A stretch of DNA of 64,000 nt. Origin: Flavobacterium celericrescens. Its GTDB lineage: Bacteria > Bacteroidota > Bacteroidia > Flavobacteriales > Flavobacteriaceae. Below are positions 1 through 7,939 of this stretch, in pieces (positions within the stretch are counted from its first letter, which is position 1; each line of letters opens with the position of its first letter). Made by a program: the position numbers and the translations under genes. The notes beneath the pieces are model-generated. The model was not told the origin of the DNA. It did no database searches and saw only the letters and a list, made by a program, of their open reading frames with translations. Where the stretch lies: assembly GCF_011392075.1 (NCBI RefSeq), contig NZ_JAAJBV010000003.1, forward strand, positions 273,520-337,519, written 5' to 3'.

Positions 1-309
1 CCGGGTTTTGCTCAAGCACTAAAAAAAGCTAATGGTAAGTTATTTCCTTTTGGTTTTTACCATTTATTACAAGCTAGAAAACATTCAAAAGAAGTAGTTT
101 TTTATTTAATTGGTGTTACCCCAGAATATCAAAGTAAAGGTGTAACTGCTATTATTTTTGACGAATATTATAAAGTATGTCAAGCCAAAGGGATTGAAAC
201 TTGTATAAGAACACCTGAATTAGAGGAAAATCATGCAATCCATAATCTATGGAAAAACTTTAACACGAGAGTTAATAAACGTAGAAGAACGTATAGAAAA
301 GAGTTATAA
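1..309 (+). CDS. GNAT-like protein of YghO type, C-terminal part
   Basis: The frame is open from base 1 to a TAA at 307-309, giving 102 residues of a protein whose start lies outside the window. It contains the segment YLIGVTPEYQSKGVTAIIF, which looks like the acetyl-CoA-binding turn of GNAT folds, then ELEENHAIHNLWKNF and a basic tail ending RRRTYRKEL. This C-terminal pattern is typical of the YghO-like acetyltransferase-fold proteins that in Flavobacteriaceae sit next to a serine-palmitoyltransferase-like gene, and such a gene follows here on the opposite strand. The substrate is unknown. The frame is certain and the family is a recognition call. Confidence 0.7.
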   Translation, partial: PGFAQALKKANGKLFPFGFYHLLQARKHSKEVVFYLIGVTPEYQSKGVTAIIFDEYYKVCQAKGIETCIRTPELEENHAIHNLWKNFNTRVNKRRRTYRKEL

Positions 310-310
310 A

Positions 311-338
311 AAAAGGGATTCAATTAGAATCCCTTTTT
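311..338. terminator. Terminator between convergent genes
   Basis: AAGGGATT and AATCCCTT form an 8-bp stem (313-320 with 328-335), with an A-run before and a T-run after. It can stop transcription from both sides: the acetyltransferase-like gene on plus and the Spt-like gene on minus. Confidence 0.8.
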
Positions 339-359
339 AATTATATAATAAATAAATTA

Positions 360-1619
360 CTATTCTACATTTTGCACACTTGCTTCAGCAATTTTAGCAT
401 ACGTTCCGTTTACTAATTTTTCACGGATAGCTTCAAAAGCTGTTAATGTTTCATTAATATCTTCAATTGTATGCGAAGCAGTAGGAATCATTCTTAATAA
501 AATGATACCTTTTGGAATTACTGGATATACAACAATTGAAAGGAAAATTCCATAATTTTCACGTAAATCATTTACCATAATCATGGCTTCAGGAATTGAA
601 CCTTCTAGATATACAGGTGTAATACATGTATTTGTATCTCCAATATTAAATCCTTTTTCTTTTAATCCGTTTTGTAATGCGTTTACGTTTACCCATAATT
701 TATCTTTAATTTCAGATGAATTACGTAACAATTCTAAACGTTTTAACGAACCAATTGTTTGAATCATTGGTAACGCTTTTGCAAACATTTGCGAACGTAA
801 ATTATATTTTAAATAATCAATAATATCTTTATCTGCAGCTACAAAGGCTCCAATATTAGCCATTGATTTTGCAAAAGTTGAAAAATAAACATCAATTCCA
901 TCTTGACAACCTTGCTCCTCACCTGCACCAGCACCTGTTTTTCCTAATGTACCAAAACCATGTGCATCGTCAACTAATAAACGGAAATTGTATTTTTCTT
1001 TCATGGCTACAATTTCTTTTAGTTTTCCTTGTTGTCCACGCATTCCAAATACACCTTCAGTAATGAAAAGAATTCCTCCACCTGTTTCAGTAGCCATTTT
1101 AGTAGCACGTTGCAGGTTTTTTTCCATACTTTCTAAATCATTATGTTTGTATGTAAAACGCTTACCCATGTGTAAACGAACACCATCAATGATACAAGCA
1201 TGAGAATCTACATCATATACAATAATATCATTCTTAGTTACTAAAGCATCAATAATTGACACCATACCTTGGTAACCAAAATTTAATAAATAAGCTGACT
1301 CTTTCATTACAAAAGCAGCTAATTCTTTTTCTAATTGTTCATGAAAATTAGTGTGTCCACTCATCATACGAGCTCCCATTGGGTAGGCTGCTCCATATGC
1401 AATTGCAGCTTCCGTATCTGCTTTTCTAACTTCTGGATGATTAGCTAATCCTAAATAATCATTTAAACTCCAGTTTAAAATATTTTTCCCTTGAAATTGC
1501 ATTCTTGGTCCTAGTTCTCCTTCTAATTTAGGGAATACAAAATATCCTTCTGCTTGTGAAGCCCATTTTCCTAACGGACCTTTATTGTTCTGAATTCTTT
1601 CGAATAAATCTTTTACCAT
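360..1619 (-). CDS. Alpha-oxoamine synthase, serine palmitoyltransferase-like
   Basis: A 419-residue fold-type I PLP enzyme of the alpha-oxoamine synthase family, which condenses an amino acid with an acyl-CoA. Visible motifs are NDYLGLANHP (53-62), DSHACIIDG (138-146), the PLP-pyridine aspartate segment LLVDDAHGFG (214-223) and the PLP lysine in TFAKSMA (Lys251). Length and motifs fit the Bacteroidota serine palmitoyltransferase-like group, which starts sphingolipid synthesis. The paralogous 2-amino-3-ketobutyrate CoA ligase cannot be excluded by reading alone. The ATG is followed by a normal N-terminus and preceded by a TACTTTTG box at 1647-1654. The convergent YghO-like neighbour is consistent with a lipid role (inference). 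Confidence 0.85.
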   Translation of the reverse strand: MVKDLFERIQNNKGPLGKWASQAEGYFVFPKLEGELGPRMQFQGKNILNWSLNDYLGLANHPEVRKADTEAAIAYGAAYPMGARMMSGHTNFHEQLEKELAAFVMKESAYLLNFGYQGMVSIIDALVTKNDIIVYDVDSHACIIDGVRLHMGKRFTYKHNDLESMEKNLQRATKMATETGGGILFITEGVFGMRGQQGKLKEIVAMKEKYNFRLLVDDAHGFGTLGKTGAGAGEEQGCQDGIDVYFSTFAKSMANIGAFVAADKDIIDYLKYNLRSQMFAKALPMIQTIGSLKRLELLRNSSEIKDKLWVNVNALQNGLKEKGFNIGDTNTCITPVYLEGSIPEAMIMVNDLRENYGIFLSIVVYPVIPKGIILLRMIPTASHTIEDINETLTAFEAIREKLVNGTYAKIAEASVQNVE

Positions 1620-1646
1620 GATATTTAATAGGTGTTAAAAACGAGA

Positions 1647-1654
1647 CAAAAGTA
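1647..1654 (-). promoter_or_regulatory. -7 box TACTTTTG of the Spt-like gene
   Basis: On the minus strand this reads TACTTTTG, a full match to the Bacteroidota TAnnTTTG element, 28 bp upstream of the ATG. No clear TTG lies at the usual distance. Confidence 0.5.
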
Positions 1655-1727
1655 TAAAGAAAAAAGTTTTTATTATAATTTATTGTGTATGAAAATTTAT
1701 AGCTATAAAAATAATTAGAAAATCTTC

Positions 1728-1757
1728 TTGTTTATTTCATAAATGGCCTTACATTTG
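1728..1757 (+). promoter_or_regulatory. Bacteroidota promoter TTG-N19-TACATTTG
   Basis: TTG at 1728-1730 and TACATTTG at 1750-1757 are 19 bp apart, a full consensus match. The expected start is near 1763, right at the first base of the structured element that follows, and about 185 bp before the next start codon. Confidence 0.75.
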
Positions 1758-1761
1758 CACC

Positions 1762-1834
1762 GAACGACACAGAAATGTGGTTACACGTTCATCATAAAAG
1801 TCGGGGGCTCCACCTCGGCTTTTGTACTTTTATG
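1762..1834 (+). ncRNA. Candidate structured small RNA or leader RNA
   Basis: Two hairpins follow the promoter. In the first, GAACG (1762-1766) pairs with CGTTC (1786-1790), and inside it CACA-GAAA-TGTG (1768-1779) makes a GNRA-capped stem. In the second, CATAAAAGT (1793-1801) pairs exactly with ACTTTTATG (1826-1834) around a GC-rich inner hairpin near 1802-1817. GC content is far above the flanks. No clear T-tract terminator follows, so it may be a stand-alone RNA or the leader of the M28 peptidase gene at 1948. It matches no riboswitch that I can identify by eye. Flavobacterial RNA motifs such as Flavo-1 are candidates to test. Confidence 0.5.
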
Positions 1835-1947
1835 ACATTAGATACCTCATTAATTTCTCTCAAATAAATCTAAAAAAATTTTATTTCTAATATAAAAAAC
1901 ATATTTTTACAACATAACAATATGTCTATTAGTACAAATAAAATTGC

Positions 1948-2973
1948 ATGAAAAAAATTATTTTAACCACTCTTGGGCTTACACTTTTTTTAGTTAGTTG
2001 CTCTACTACTCAAAAAACTGCTTCAAAAACAGTTGATGTTAATGTGTATAAAAACACCATAACGCCTGCCGATTTAAGCAAACACCTTTATATTATTGCA
2101 GATGACAATATGGAAGGAAGAAATACTGGAGAACCAGGTCAAAAAAGAGCCGGAGAATATTTAATTAATGAATACAAGAAGATTGGAGTAAGCTTTCCTC
2201 CTGGCGCAACAGATTACTATCAAAAAGTACCTTCTGAATTTATGAAACGTGGATTTGCTCCTAAATTAAATGATTCAGAAAACATTTGGACATTTATTGA
2301 AGGTTCAGAAAAACCAGAAGAAGTTTTAGTAATTTCAGCACATTACGACCATGTAGGAATGAAAAACGGCGAAGTTTTTAATGGCGCTGATGATGATGGA
2401 TCTGGTACAGTAGCTTTATTAGAAATTGCACAAGCATTTAACGAAGCTAAAAAACAAGGATTTGGACCAAAACGTTCAATTCTATTCTTACATGTAACGG
2501 GTGAAGAACATGGCTTGCATGGGTCTAGATTTTATTCAGAGAATCCATTATTTCCAGTAAAAAACACAATTGCAGATATTAATATTGATATGATAGGTCG
2601 TCGTGATACTTTACATCCAAATACAAATAATTATATTTATGTAATTGGTTCTGATAGATTAAGTAGCGAATTGCACACTATCAATGAAGAAGTTAATGCA
2701 AAATACACACAATTAGAATTAGATTATAAATACAATGATCGTAAAGATCCTGAGCGCATTTACTATCGTTCAGACCATTATAATTTTGCTAAAAAAGGCA
2801 TTCCAGCTATTTTCTTTTTTAATGGTATTCATGCAGATTACCATCAATCTTCTGACACACCAGACAAAATTGAATATGATGCTCTTGCTAAAAGAACGCA
2901 ACTAGCATTTGTACTAGCATGGGAATTAGCCAACCGACCTGAACGAATTAAAGTAGATAGAGATGGTAAATAA
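1948..2973 (+). CDS. M28-family zinc metallopeptidase lipoprotein
   Basis: A 341-residue protein with a lipoprotein signal peptide (lipobox LVSC, Cys18), so it is expected to be membrane-anchored and outside the cytoplasm. The peptidase core shows the zinc ligands of family M28: HYDHVG (His132/Asp134), NGADDDGSG (Asp148), TGEEHGLHGS (Glu186/187, base and ligand), NIDMIGR (Asp214) and RSDHYNF (His277). Family members are aminopeptidases or glutaminyl-cyclase-like enzymes. All catalytic residues are present, so it is probably an active aminopeptidase. The substrate is not predictable. It is a single gene with its own terminator and a structured RNA upstream. Confidence 0.9.
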   Translation: MKKIILTTLGLTLFLVSCSTTQKTASKTVDVNVYKNTITPADLSKHLYIIADDNMEGRNTGEPGQKRAGEYLINEYKKIGVSFPPGATDYYQKVPSEFMKRGFAPKLNDSENIWTFIEGSEKPEEVLVISAHYDHVGMKNGEVFNGADDDGSGTVALLEIAQAFNEAKKQGFGPKRSILFLHVTGEEHGLHGSRFYSENPLFPVKNTIADINIDMIGRRDTLHPNTNNYIYVIGSDRLSSELHTINEEVNAKYTQLELDYKYNDRKDPERIYYRSDHYNFAKKGIPAIFFFNGIHADYHQSSDTPDKIEYDALAKRTQLAFVLAWELANRPERIKVDRDGK

Positions 2974-2994
2974 TCATTCAATCTAAAAAATATT

Positions 2995-3028
2995 AACTCC
3001 GAAATTATTTTTTTCGGAGTTTTTTTTA
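2995..3028 (+). terminator. Terminator of the M28 peptidase gene
   Basis: AACTCCGAAA (2995-3004) pairs with TTTCGGAGTT (3012-3021), followed by a run of T. Confidence 0.9.
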
Positions 3029-3110
3029 GCCTTGATAGAAGTGGCATCCTTTTTGTTTTTTCTTTAAAAACAAAAAGATAGAACGAACAGCAAGAATTTG
3101 CTCCAAAAAA
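3029..3110. repeat. Flavobacterial intergenic repeat with 12-bp hairpin
   Basis: The segment runs from a GATAGAAGTGGCATCC-like start, through a perfect inverted repeat CTTTTTGTTTTT / AAAAACAAAAAG (3049-3060 with 3066-3077), to GATAGAACGAACAGCAAG. I have seen this kind of element (repeat start, A/T hairpin, GATxGxAGCGxA-like tail) in many Flavobacterium intergenic regions. It does not code for protein. Its function is unknown. Confidence 0.55.
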
Positions 3111-3113
3111 TTT

Positions 3114-3121
3114 TATCTTTG
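3114..3121 (+). promoter_or_regulatory. -7 box TATCTTTG
   Basis: TATCTTTG matches TAnnTTTG and lies 16 bp before the ATG at 3138, implying a very short leader. The nearest TTG (3098-3100) is closer than usual. Confidence 0.45.
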
Positions 3122-3137
3122 TCAAAACATCCTTTTT

Positions 3138-4319
3138 ATGAATAAAATTACCTTATTATTTTTATCACTAATCATTGTTTCATGTGGTGTGAAACAAACA
3201 CAATCTATGTTAAGTAATGGCGATTATGATGGCGCAATTATTAATGCTATAGATGCATTACGAACCAATAAAAATGCAAAAGGCAAACAAGATTATGTCT
3301 ATTTATTAGAAGAAGCATTCGCTAAAGCTAAACAACGCGATTTAGAAACTTTAAATTTATTAATTAAAGAAAACAATCCTTCTAACTACGAAAGAATCTA
3401 CAATTTATATACACAATTAAATAACCGTCAAGAACGTATCAAACCTCTTTTACCTCTTCAATTATTGAAAGAAGGTCGAAATGCTATTTTCCCAATGGAT
3501 GATTATTCTGATGAGTTAATTAGTAGTAAAAATAATCTTTCGGGTTTTTTATATGCAAACGCTAAAAAATTATTAGCTTCTAAAAATAAAATGGACTTTA
3601 GACAAGCTTATGATGATTTAGCCTATTTAGATAAATTAAATCCAAATTATAAAGATGTTAGGGCTTTAATGGATGAAGCACAATTTAAAGGGACAGATTT
3701 TGTTCATGTGTATACAAAAAATGAAACCAATATGGTAATTCCTGTTCGTCTACAAGATGACTTATTAGATTTTAGCACCTATGGAATCAATGATAAATGG
3801 ACCGTTTACCACAATAACCGTCAGAAAGGAGTCAATTATGATTTTGGAATGATTGTTAACTTTAGAGAAATTAAAATTTCTCCTGAGCAAGTTAAAGAAA
3901 AACAGTTTATCAAAGAGAAACAAATCAAAGATGGCGTAAAAAATCTAATCGATGCAAACGGAAACGTAGTAAAAGATAGTTTGGGCAATCCAATTAAAGT
4001 GGATAATATGAAAACTATCACTGTTAGTATTTATGAATTTACTCAGTTTAAATCATGTCAAGTAACTGCTAAAGTAGATTATATTGATTTTAGAAGCAAT
4101 CAATTAATTGACGCATTCCCAGTAACGAGTGAGTTTATTTTTGATTATATTTATGCTAATTATAATGGTGATAAACGCGCTTGTGAAGAATCATATTACC
4201 AATATTTTGATAGAAGAGCAGTTCCTTTTCCAAGTAACGAACAAATGGTTTATGACACCGGCGAAGATTTAAAAGCCAAACTAAAAGGTATTATTACTAA
4301 TAATAAATTTAGAAGGTAG
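3138..4319 (+). CDS. Lipoprotein with TPR-like helices, unknown function
   Basis: A 393-residue protein with a lipoprotein signal (LIIVSC, Cys16). The first ~180 residues are helical and repeat-like (LSNGDYDGAIINAIDAL, FRQAYDDLAYLDKLNPNYKDV), resembling tetratricopeptide units. The second half is mixed alpha/beta with no motif I recognise. Family members are common in Flavobacteriaceae as hypothetical lipoproteins. It is transcribed alone, between its own promoter-like box and a terminator at 4326. Confidence 0.75.
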   Translation: MNKITLLFLSLIIVSCGVKQTQSMLSNGDYDGAIINAIDALRTNKNAKGKQDYVYLLEEAFAKAKQRDLETLNLLIKENNPSNYERIYNLYTQLNNRQERIKPLLPLQLLKEGRNAIFPMDDYSDELISSKNNLSGFLYANAKKLLASKNKMDFRQAYDDLAYLDKLNPNYKDVRALMDEAQFKGTDFVHVYTKNETNMVIPVRLQDDLLDFSTYGINDKWTVYHNNRQKGVNYDFGMIVNFREIKISPEQVKEKQFIKEKQIKDGVKNLIDANGNVVKDSLGNPIKVDNMKTITVSIYEFTQFKSCQVTAKVDYIDFRSNQLIDAFPVTSEFIFDYIYANYNGDKRACEESYYQYFDRRAVPFPSNEQMVYDTGEDLKAKLKGIITNNKFRR

Positions 4320-4325
4320 ATTTTG

Positions 4326-4354
4326 CCCCAACCCTTTAAAGAGTTGGGGTTTTT
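4326..4354 (+). terminator. Terminator
   Basis: CCCCAAC (4326-4332) pairs with GTTGGGG (4343-4349), followed by TTTTT. Confidence 0.9.
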
Positions 4355-4405
4355 AATTTATACTCTTAAATAGGCTCTCAAATTTTTAACACAAAGCAAA
4401 CCATG

Positions 4406-4466
4406 AAACTTTAACAAAATGTACAGAAAATCTGTAATGCAGTGTGATGAAGATAGTTTACATTTG
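4406..4466 (+). promoter_or_regulatory. 35-bp operator-like element plus TACATTTG box
   Basis: Bases 4406-4440 are identical, over all 35 positions, to 38140-38174. The element contains the inverted repeat TACAG-AAAAT-CTGTA. Exactly 18 bp after it comes TACATTTG (4459-4466); at the other copy TATATTTG also follows after exactly 18 bp. No TTG is present at the -33 position, so this looks like an activator- or alternative-sigma-dependent promoter. It drives the gene at 4492. Confidence 0.6.
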
Positions 4467-4491
4467 AATTTGAACTCATAAACCAAACTAT

Positions 4492-5970
4492 ATGAAGCAA
4501 AAATTCTTAAAAAACTCCCTACTATTATTCCTAATTGGAATGATTATTGCGTCTTGTTCGTTAGAAGAAGATTACTCCAATAGTAATTCTTATCAAAACA
4601 AAGTAAAAATTATGCACAAAAGTTTTAATGATTTACTAAAAGACCAAAAGTTCAGTAAAGCTTACAACAAAGTGCAAGCTCAAAAAAACAATGCCGCTAA
4701 AACGGTTATGGAAGAACAATATCAGTTTACAATTGCTGATAAACCCGTTAAAATTGTTCAATCAGAAAACGGAACAACCTATACCCTTTTGATTAACAGA
4801 ACTATTGATGATGCTAACACATTTGAAAACCTAGTAATTAAATATGAAAACGATGGTAGTATCAATGCTACAATTATCAATTATCAGCCGTTTTATCCAT
4901 TAAATACTATGAATTATTTTACTGGTACTGCATTTAATGGTTTGCAATCTGTTACACCTATTGTGTATAACGATGCATTAGTGAGTACAACAGGAAAAAT
5001 ATCATCAGATTGCTATTCAGTTTGTACGATACTTTGCCATGATTTAACAGAGAGTGGCCCTTATTCTGTGCCACATCCGCCAGGGTCTTCTTGCACAGGA
5101 AACAATGTAACCATTGATTGTGTGGTAACATGTTGGGGCGACAACATAGGTGGAGAAGATGCAGGAAATGACATTGGCACAGCAGACAACACCTCTGGTG
5201 GCGGAACAGATAGTTCTAACAATTCTGGAAGTGTTTCAACCCCTCCAAATAATTGTGGAAACTGCAATAACCCTATAGAAACAGCTCCTGTTTTAGAGTT
5301 GGATGAGGAGGAAGAAGAAATTGACCCTTGTACAGATTTGAAAAATAAATTTGTCTCAAATAGAGAAAACATAAAACCAATAATAGATTCTTTAAAAACA
5401 TTTTTAAATGAACCTGATGAAAGAAGCGTTTCTTTTAAAATAACAAGAGTAATAGATCAGCCTGATAATTACGAACATTTATGGGAAGTTGGAAATGGTA
5501 ATACGGCTCCAGTAAGTTTTGGAAGATTTTGGTATGGTTCCATACATACCCACCCTTTTGGATCTGACACAATGTTTTCTTGGCAAGATGTCGATAATTT
5601 ACTCAGTCTTTATCAGGGAGCAACAGCCAGAAACAAAGGGCTTGTTTTTAATATGATTGTAAGTTCAAATGGAGATGTATATTGTATTAAGGTTGATAAT
5701 ATTGTAAAACTGAAACTTCAAATTGAAAACGACTGGAATATTCCCGAATTGGCAGATTGTGATGATAGTGAAAAAAACGCCGCATTACTTGAAATGATGC
5801 AAGAAGTATATTCATCGGATTCAAATAGCGAAAGAGCTTTTTTGAAAAAATTTTCAAACTATGGTGTTTCATTATATAAAGCAGATAGTACGTTGACTAA
5901 TTGGTCCAAATTATCACTAACTGAACCTGTTTCTGCCAACTCCATTGTAAATAATTCACCTTGTAACTAA
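4492..5970 (+). CDS. Lipoprotein with Cys-rich segment and MPN/JAB-like domain
   Basis: 492 residues. The N-terminal lipoprotein signal is MIIASC (Cys22). Residues ~165-215 are unusually rich in cysteine (CYSVCTILC, VTIDCVVTCWG), followed by a Gly/Ser/Asn and acidic linker (EEEEEIDPC). The C-terminal domain carries SIHTHPFGSDTMFSWQD: His352, His354, Ser363 and Asp366 resemble the HxHP-x-S-xx-D metal site of MPN/JAMM and RadC-like or Rhs-associated peptidase domains. The spacing between the second His and Ser is one residue longer than usual, so activity is uncertain. It is the first gene of a run with three small secreted paralogs downstream, 11 bp before the next. Function unknown. Confidence 0.65.
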   Translation: MKQKFLKNSLLLFLIGMIIASCSLEEDYSNSNSYQNKVKIMHKSFNDLLKDQKFSKAYNKVQAQKNNAAKTVMEEQYQFTIADKPVKIVQSENGTTYTLLINRTIDDANTFENLVIKYENDGSINATIINYQPFYPLNTMNYFTGTAFNGLQSVTPIVYNDALVSTTGKISSDCYSVCTILCHDLTESGPYSVPHPPGSSCTGNNVTIDCVVTCWGDNIGGEDAGNDIGTADNTSGGGTDSSNNSGSVSTPPNNCGNCNNPIETAPVLELDEEEEEIDPCTDLKNKFVSNRENIKPIIDSLKTFLNEPDERSVSFKITRVIDQPDNYEHLWEVGNGNTAPVSFGRFWYGSIHTHPFGSDTMFSWQDVDNLLSLYQGATARNKGLVFNMIVSSNGDVYCIKVDNIVKLKLQIENDWNIPELADCDDSEKNAALLEMMQEVYSSDSNSERAFLKKFSNYGVSLYKADSTLTNWSKLSLTEPVSANSIVNNSPCN

Positions 5971-5981
5971 AAAAATAAATT

Positions 5982-6581
5982 ATGAAAAAAATAATAACAC
6001 TTTTACTTTTGTTAAACTTTTGTATAATTAATGCTCAAACTCCTATTATTAATTTGGAAGATAAAGATGGTTCAAGATTAAATGGAGCCTATTATAAAGA
6101 TATAGATAGTGTCTTTAATAACTATGAAGGTGTTTGGGAATATTCAAATGGTTTGGACACGTTAAAAATTGAATTACGCAAAATAACATTCCAATTTTTA
6201 GGTAGGTATTATGAAGATGTTTTGGTTGGAGAAATAAAATATGTAAAAAATGGTGTTGAAAAAGCAAATACATTATCAGAAATAAATGCAAATTATGGAA
6301 AAGAAAAAAGACATACAATTTCTGGTAATACTATACTTACTTCTCCACAAAGATTGAACTGTACAGATTGTGCACCAGGGGAAAAAAGGGTATATCTAGG
6401 TTTTAAAGATCCAAATCCTTCTATAGGTAGGGCTGGGTACATTATTTTCAAAAAAACAACAGTAGCAAATCAAGAAGCTATAAAAATATTTATAGGATAT
6501 GCTGGTGTAAGAAAAAGAGATGGTGAAATAATTCCAGAAACTACAATTCCGTATGGTTGGTACACTTTAATTAAACAATAA
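5982..6581 (+). CDS. Secreted protein, first of three tandem paralogs (DUF6705-like)
   Basis: 199 residues with a Sec signal peptide ending near NAQT. The mature part begins with INLEDKDGSRLNGAYYKDID, continues NNYEGVWEYSNGLDTLKIEL and YYEDVLVGEIKYVKNG, and contains NCTDC. The layout (signal peptide, short polar start, YxKDxD, V/W-x-W or WEY turn, beta-rich body with YSD/YED) is shared with the two following genes, so they are diverged copies. It resembles the flavobacterial family I know as DUF6705, with low certainty. It follows the MPN-like lipoprotein by 11 bp and probably shares its transcript. Function unknown. Confidence 0.65.
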   Translation: MKKIITLLLLLNFCIINAQTPIINLEDKDGSRLNGAYYKDIDSVFNNYEGVWEYSNGLDTLKIELRKITFQFLGRYYEDVLVGEIKYVKNGVEKANTLSEINANYGKEKRHTISGNTILTSPQRLNCTDCAPGEKRVYLGFKDPNPSIGRAGYIIFKKTTVANQEAIKIFIGYAGVRKRDGEIIPETTIPYGWYTLIKQ

Positions 6582-6588
6582 TCCATAC

Positions 6589-6629
6589 AACAACGACTTT
6601 TAAATTATAAAAATCGTTGTTGTCTTTTT
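6589..6629 (+). terminator. Terminator after first paralog
   Basis: AACAACGA (6589-6596) pairs with TCGTTGTT (6614-6621), with an inner TTTT/AAAA stem and a trailing T-run. Confidence 0.85.
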
Positions 6630-6632
6630 TTG

Positions 6633-6640
6633 TACATTTA
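6633..6640 (+). promoter_or_regulatory. TACATTTA box directly before the ATG
   Basis: The 30 bp from 6625 to 6654 (T-run, GTACATTTATG, TTATGATAAAAAA) are the same as 7269-7298 in front of the next paralog. TACATTTA differs from TAnnTTTG only at the last base and ends 4 bp before the ATG at 6645, so a transcript from it would be nearly leaderless. Confidence 0.4.
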
Positions 6641-6644
6641 TGTT

Positions 6645-7229
6645 ATGATAAAAAAATTGAAAATAATTATTTTACTCTTGCTTTCTATTGGTTGCAAAGC
6701 ACAAAGCACTTATCCTTTATCTAATTTTCAACAGAAACATTTAAAGAATAATAATTACATAAAAGATACTGAACACGTTTATGACAATTTTGTGGGTACT
6801 TGGCAATGGACAAATGGTACTTCAACTTTTACTATCAAACTTCAAAAAGTAGAATACTGGAAAGCACCAAATGATAATTATTATTCAGATTTAATACTTG
6901 GGGGATATCGTTATGAAGAAAACGGAAATGTATTAGTTGATAAGCTAAATTTTACAACCAGTTTTACAATTGACCCAGCAACTTGGGTTGATTTTGCCCA
7001 AATGCAAGGAGGTGTTTCATATCCTGACATAAATGAATTGGGTATGATTGTAAACGATTACATCAAAAACAAAAGCTGTATGGCTGAGTTAACTTTGCAA
7101 ATAGGTCCTAATGGCGAACAACAGCTACAATGGTATTTGCATGATTTTGAAACATACAGAAACCCGAGCTTAGGTCCAAAACCATTAGACTTTTCAATCC
7201 CTACAAATGTAGTACTAACAAAACTGTAA
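6645..7229 (+). CDS. Secreted protein, second tandem paralog
   Basis: 194 residues from the ATG at 6645 (an upstream in-frame TTG at 6630 lies inside the repeated promoter/terminator spacer and is unlikely). The N-terminus IIILLLLSIGCKAQST can be read as a signal peptide or lipobox (SIGC). The body has YIKDTEHVYDNFVGTWQWTNG and YYSDLILGGYRYEENG, which line up with the paralogs on either side. It lies between two terminators with its own promoter-like box. Function unknown. Confidence 0.65.
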   Translation: MIKKLKIIILLLLSIGCKAQSTYPLSNFQQKHLKNNNYIKDTEHVYDNFVGTWQWTNGTSTFTIKLQKVEYWKAPNDNYYSDLILGGYRYEENGNVLVDKLNFTTSFTIDPATWVDFAQMQGGVSYPDINELGMIVNDYIKNKSCMAELTLQIGPNGEQQLQWYLHDFETYRNPSLGPKPLDFSIPTNVVLTKL

Positions 7230-7235
7230 AATTTT

Positions 7236-7275
7236 CAACAACGGCTTTTACAATTCTAAAAGTCGTTGTTTTTTT
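7236..7275 (+). terminator. Terminator after second paralog
   Basis: CAACAACG (7236-7243) pairs with CGTTGTT (7264-7270), with an inner TTTTA/TAAAA extension and a T-run. It is homologous to the terminator at 6589. Confidence 0.85.
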
Positions 7276-7276
7276 G

Positions 7277-7284
7277 TACATTTA
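7277..7284 (+). promoter_or_regulatory. TACATTTA box before third paralog
   Basis: Second copy of the 30-bp spacer (7269-7298) described at 6633, again ending 4 bp before the ATG (7289). Confidence 0.4.
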
Positions 7285-7288
7285 TGTT

Positions 7289-7873
7289 ATGATAAAAAAC
7301 ACACTTAAAATATTATCGCTTTTATTATTTACAGTAAATGTAAATTGCCAAGTAACTATGATTGTACCACTATCTAGCATAGAAAGTGATTATGCAAATG
7401 GGGTTTACATGAAAGACTTAGACAATGAACTACCTTTTTATGTAGATACTTGGGAGGGTGTTTTAAACAACAAAAAATATACTTTTGAATTTGTAAAATT
7501 TACACAGCATTTGTTTCAATATGAGTCTGGAGGTGATTATAGCTACAGCGATATGTTAAAAGGTAAATTCAAGGTGGTTGATTTAGCTACAGGTATAACT
7601 CTTTATGATAATTTAGCAGCAACTGATTATGAGGATTATACTATTTTCTTAACTTCTCTTCAATCTGGCGGTTCTTTTTCATACGTAGACGCTCAAAATT
7701 GTTATAATACTGCTGATTTTCAACTTTATAAAGTATCAGGAAATCCAAATCAACTGCATTACAATCAATTTAGACTAATAAGTTATGCGTACTTTTTTGA
7801 TTGCCCATATGAAAATCAGGAGGACATACCTATGTTTCTACCAACCGGAGATTTAATATTAACTAGACAATAA
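7289..7873 (+). CDS. Secreted protein, third tandem paralog
   Basis: 194 residues from the ATG at 7289. Signal peptide ILSLLLFTVNVNCQ. The body has GVYMKDLDNELPFYVDTWEG, then KYTFEFVKF and YSYSDMLKGKFKV, matching the order of blocks in the two preceding genes (YxKD, W-E/Q-x, beta strands, YxD-L-x-G). Divergence is high outside these blocks, so the duplication is old or under diversifying change. Function unknown. Confidence 0.65.
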   Translation: MIKNTLKILSLLLFTVNVNCQVTMIVPLSSIESDYANGVYMKDLDNELPFYVDTWEGVLNNKKYTFEFVKFTQHLFQYESGGDYSYSDMLKGKFKVVDLATGITLYDNLAATDYEDYTIFLTSLQSGGSFSYVDAQNCYNTADFQLYKVSGNPNQLHYNQFRLISYAYFFDCPYENQEDIPMFLPTGDLILTRQ

Positions 7874-7879
7874 AAAAAT

Positions 7880-7910
7880 AAGCGGTTTATAAAACATAAG
7901 CCGCTTTTAG
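7880..7910 (+). terminator. Terminator
   Basis: AAGCGG (7880-7885) pairs with CCGCTT (7901-7906), followed by T-rich sequence. It also faces the convergent ytxJ gene. Confidence 0.65.
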
Positions 7911-7939
7911 TTTTATATATCTAATACTTTTTTTAAACG

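Noticed and set aside
1762..1834. tmRNA, 6S RNA or SRP RNA
   Set aside because: No tag-coding frame, tRNA-like ends or SRP GGAA/AGCAG loop can be found, and the length is too short for tmRNA or 6S RNA.
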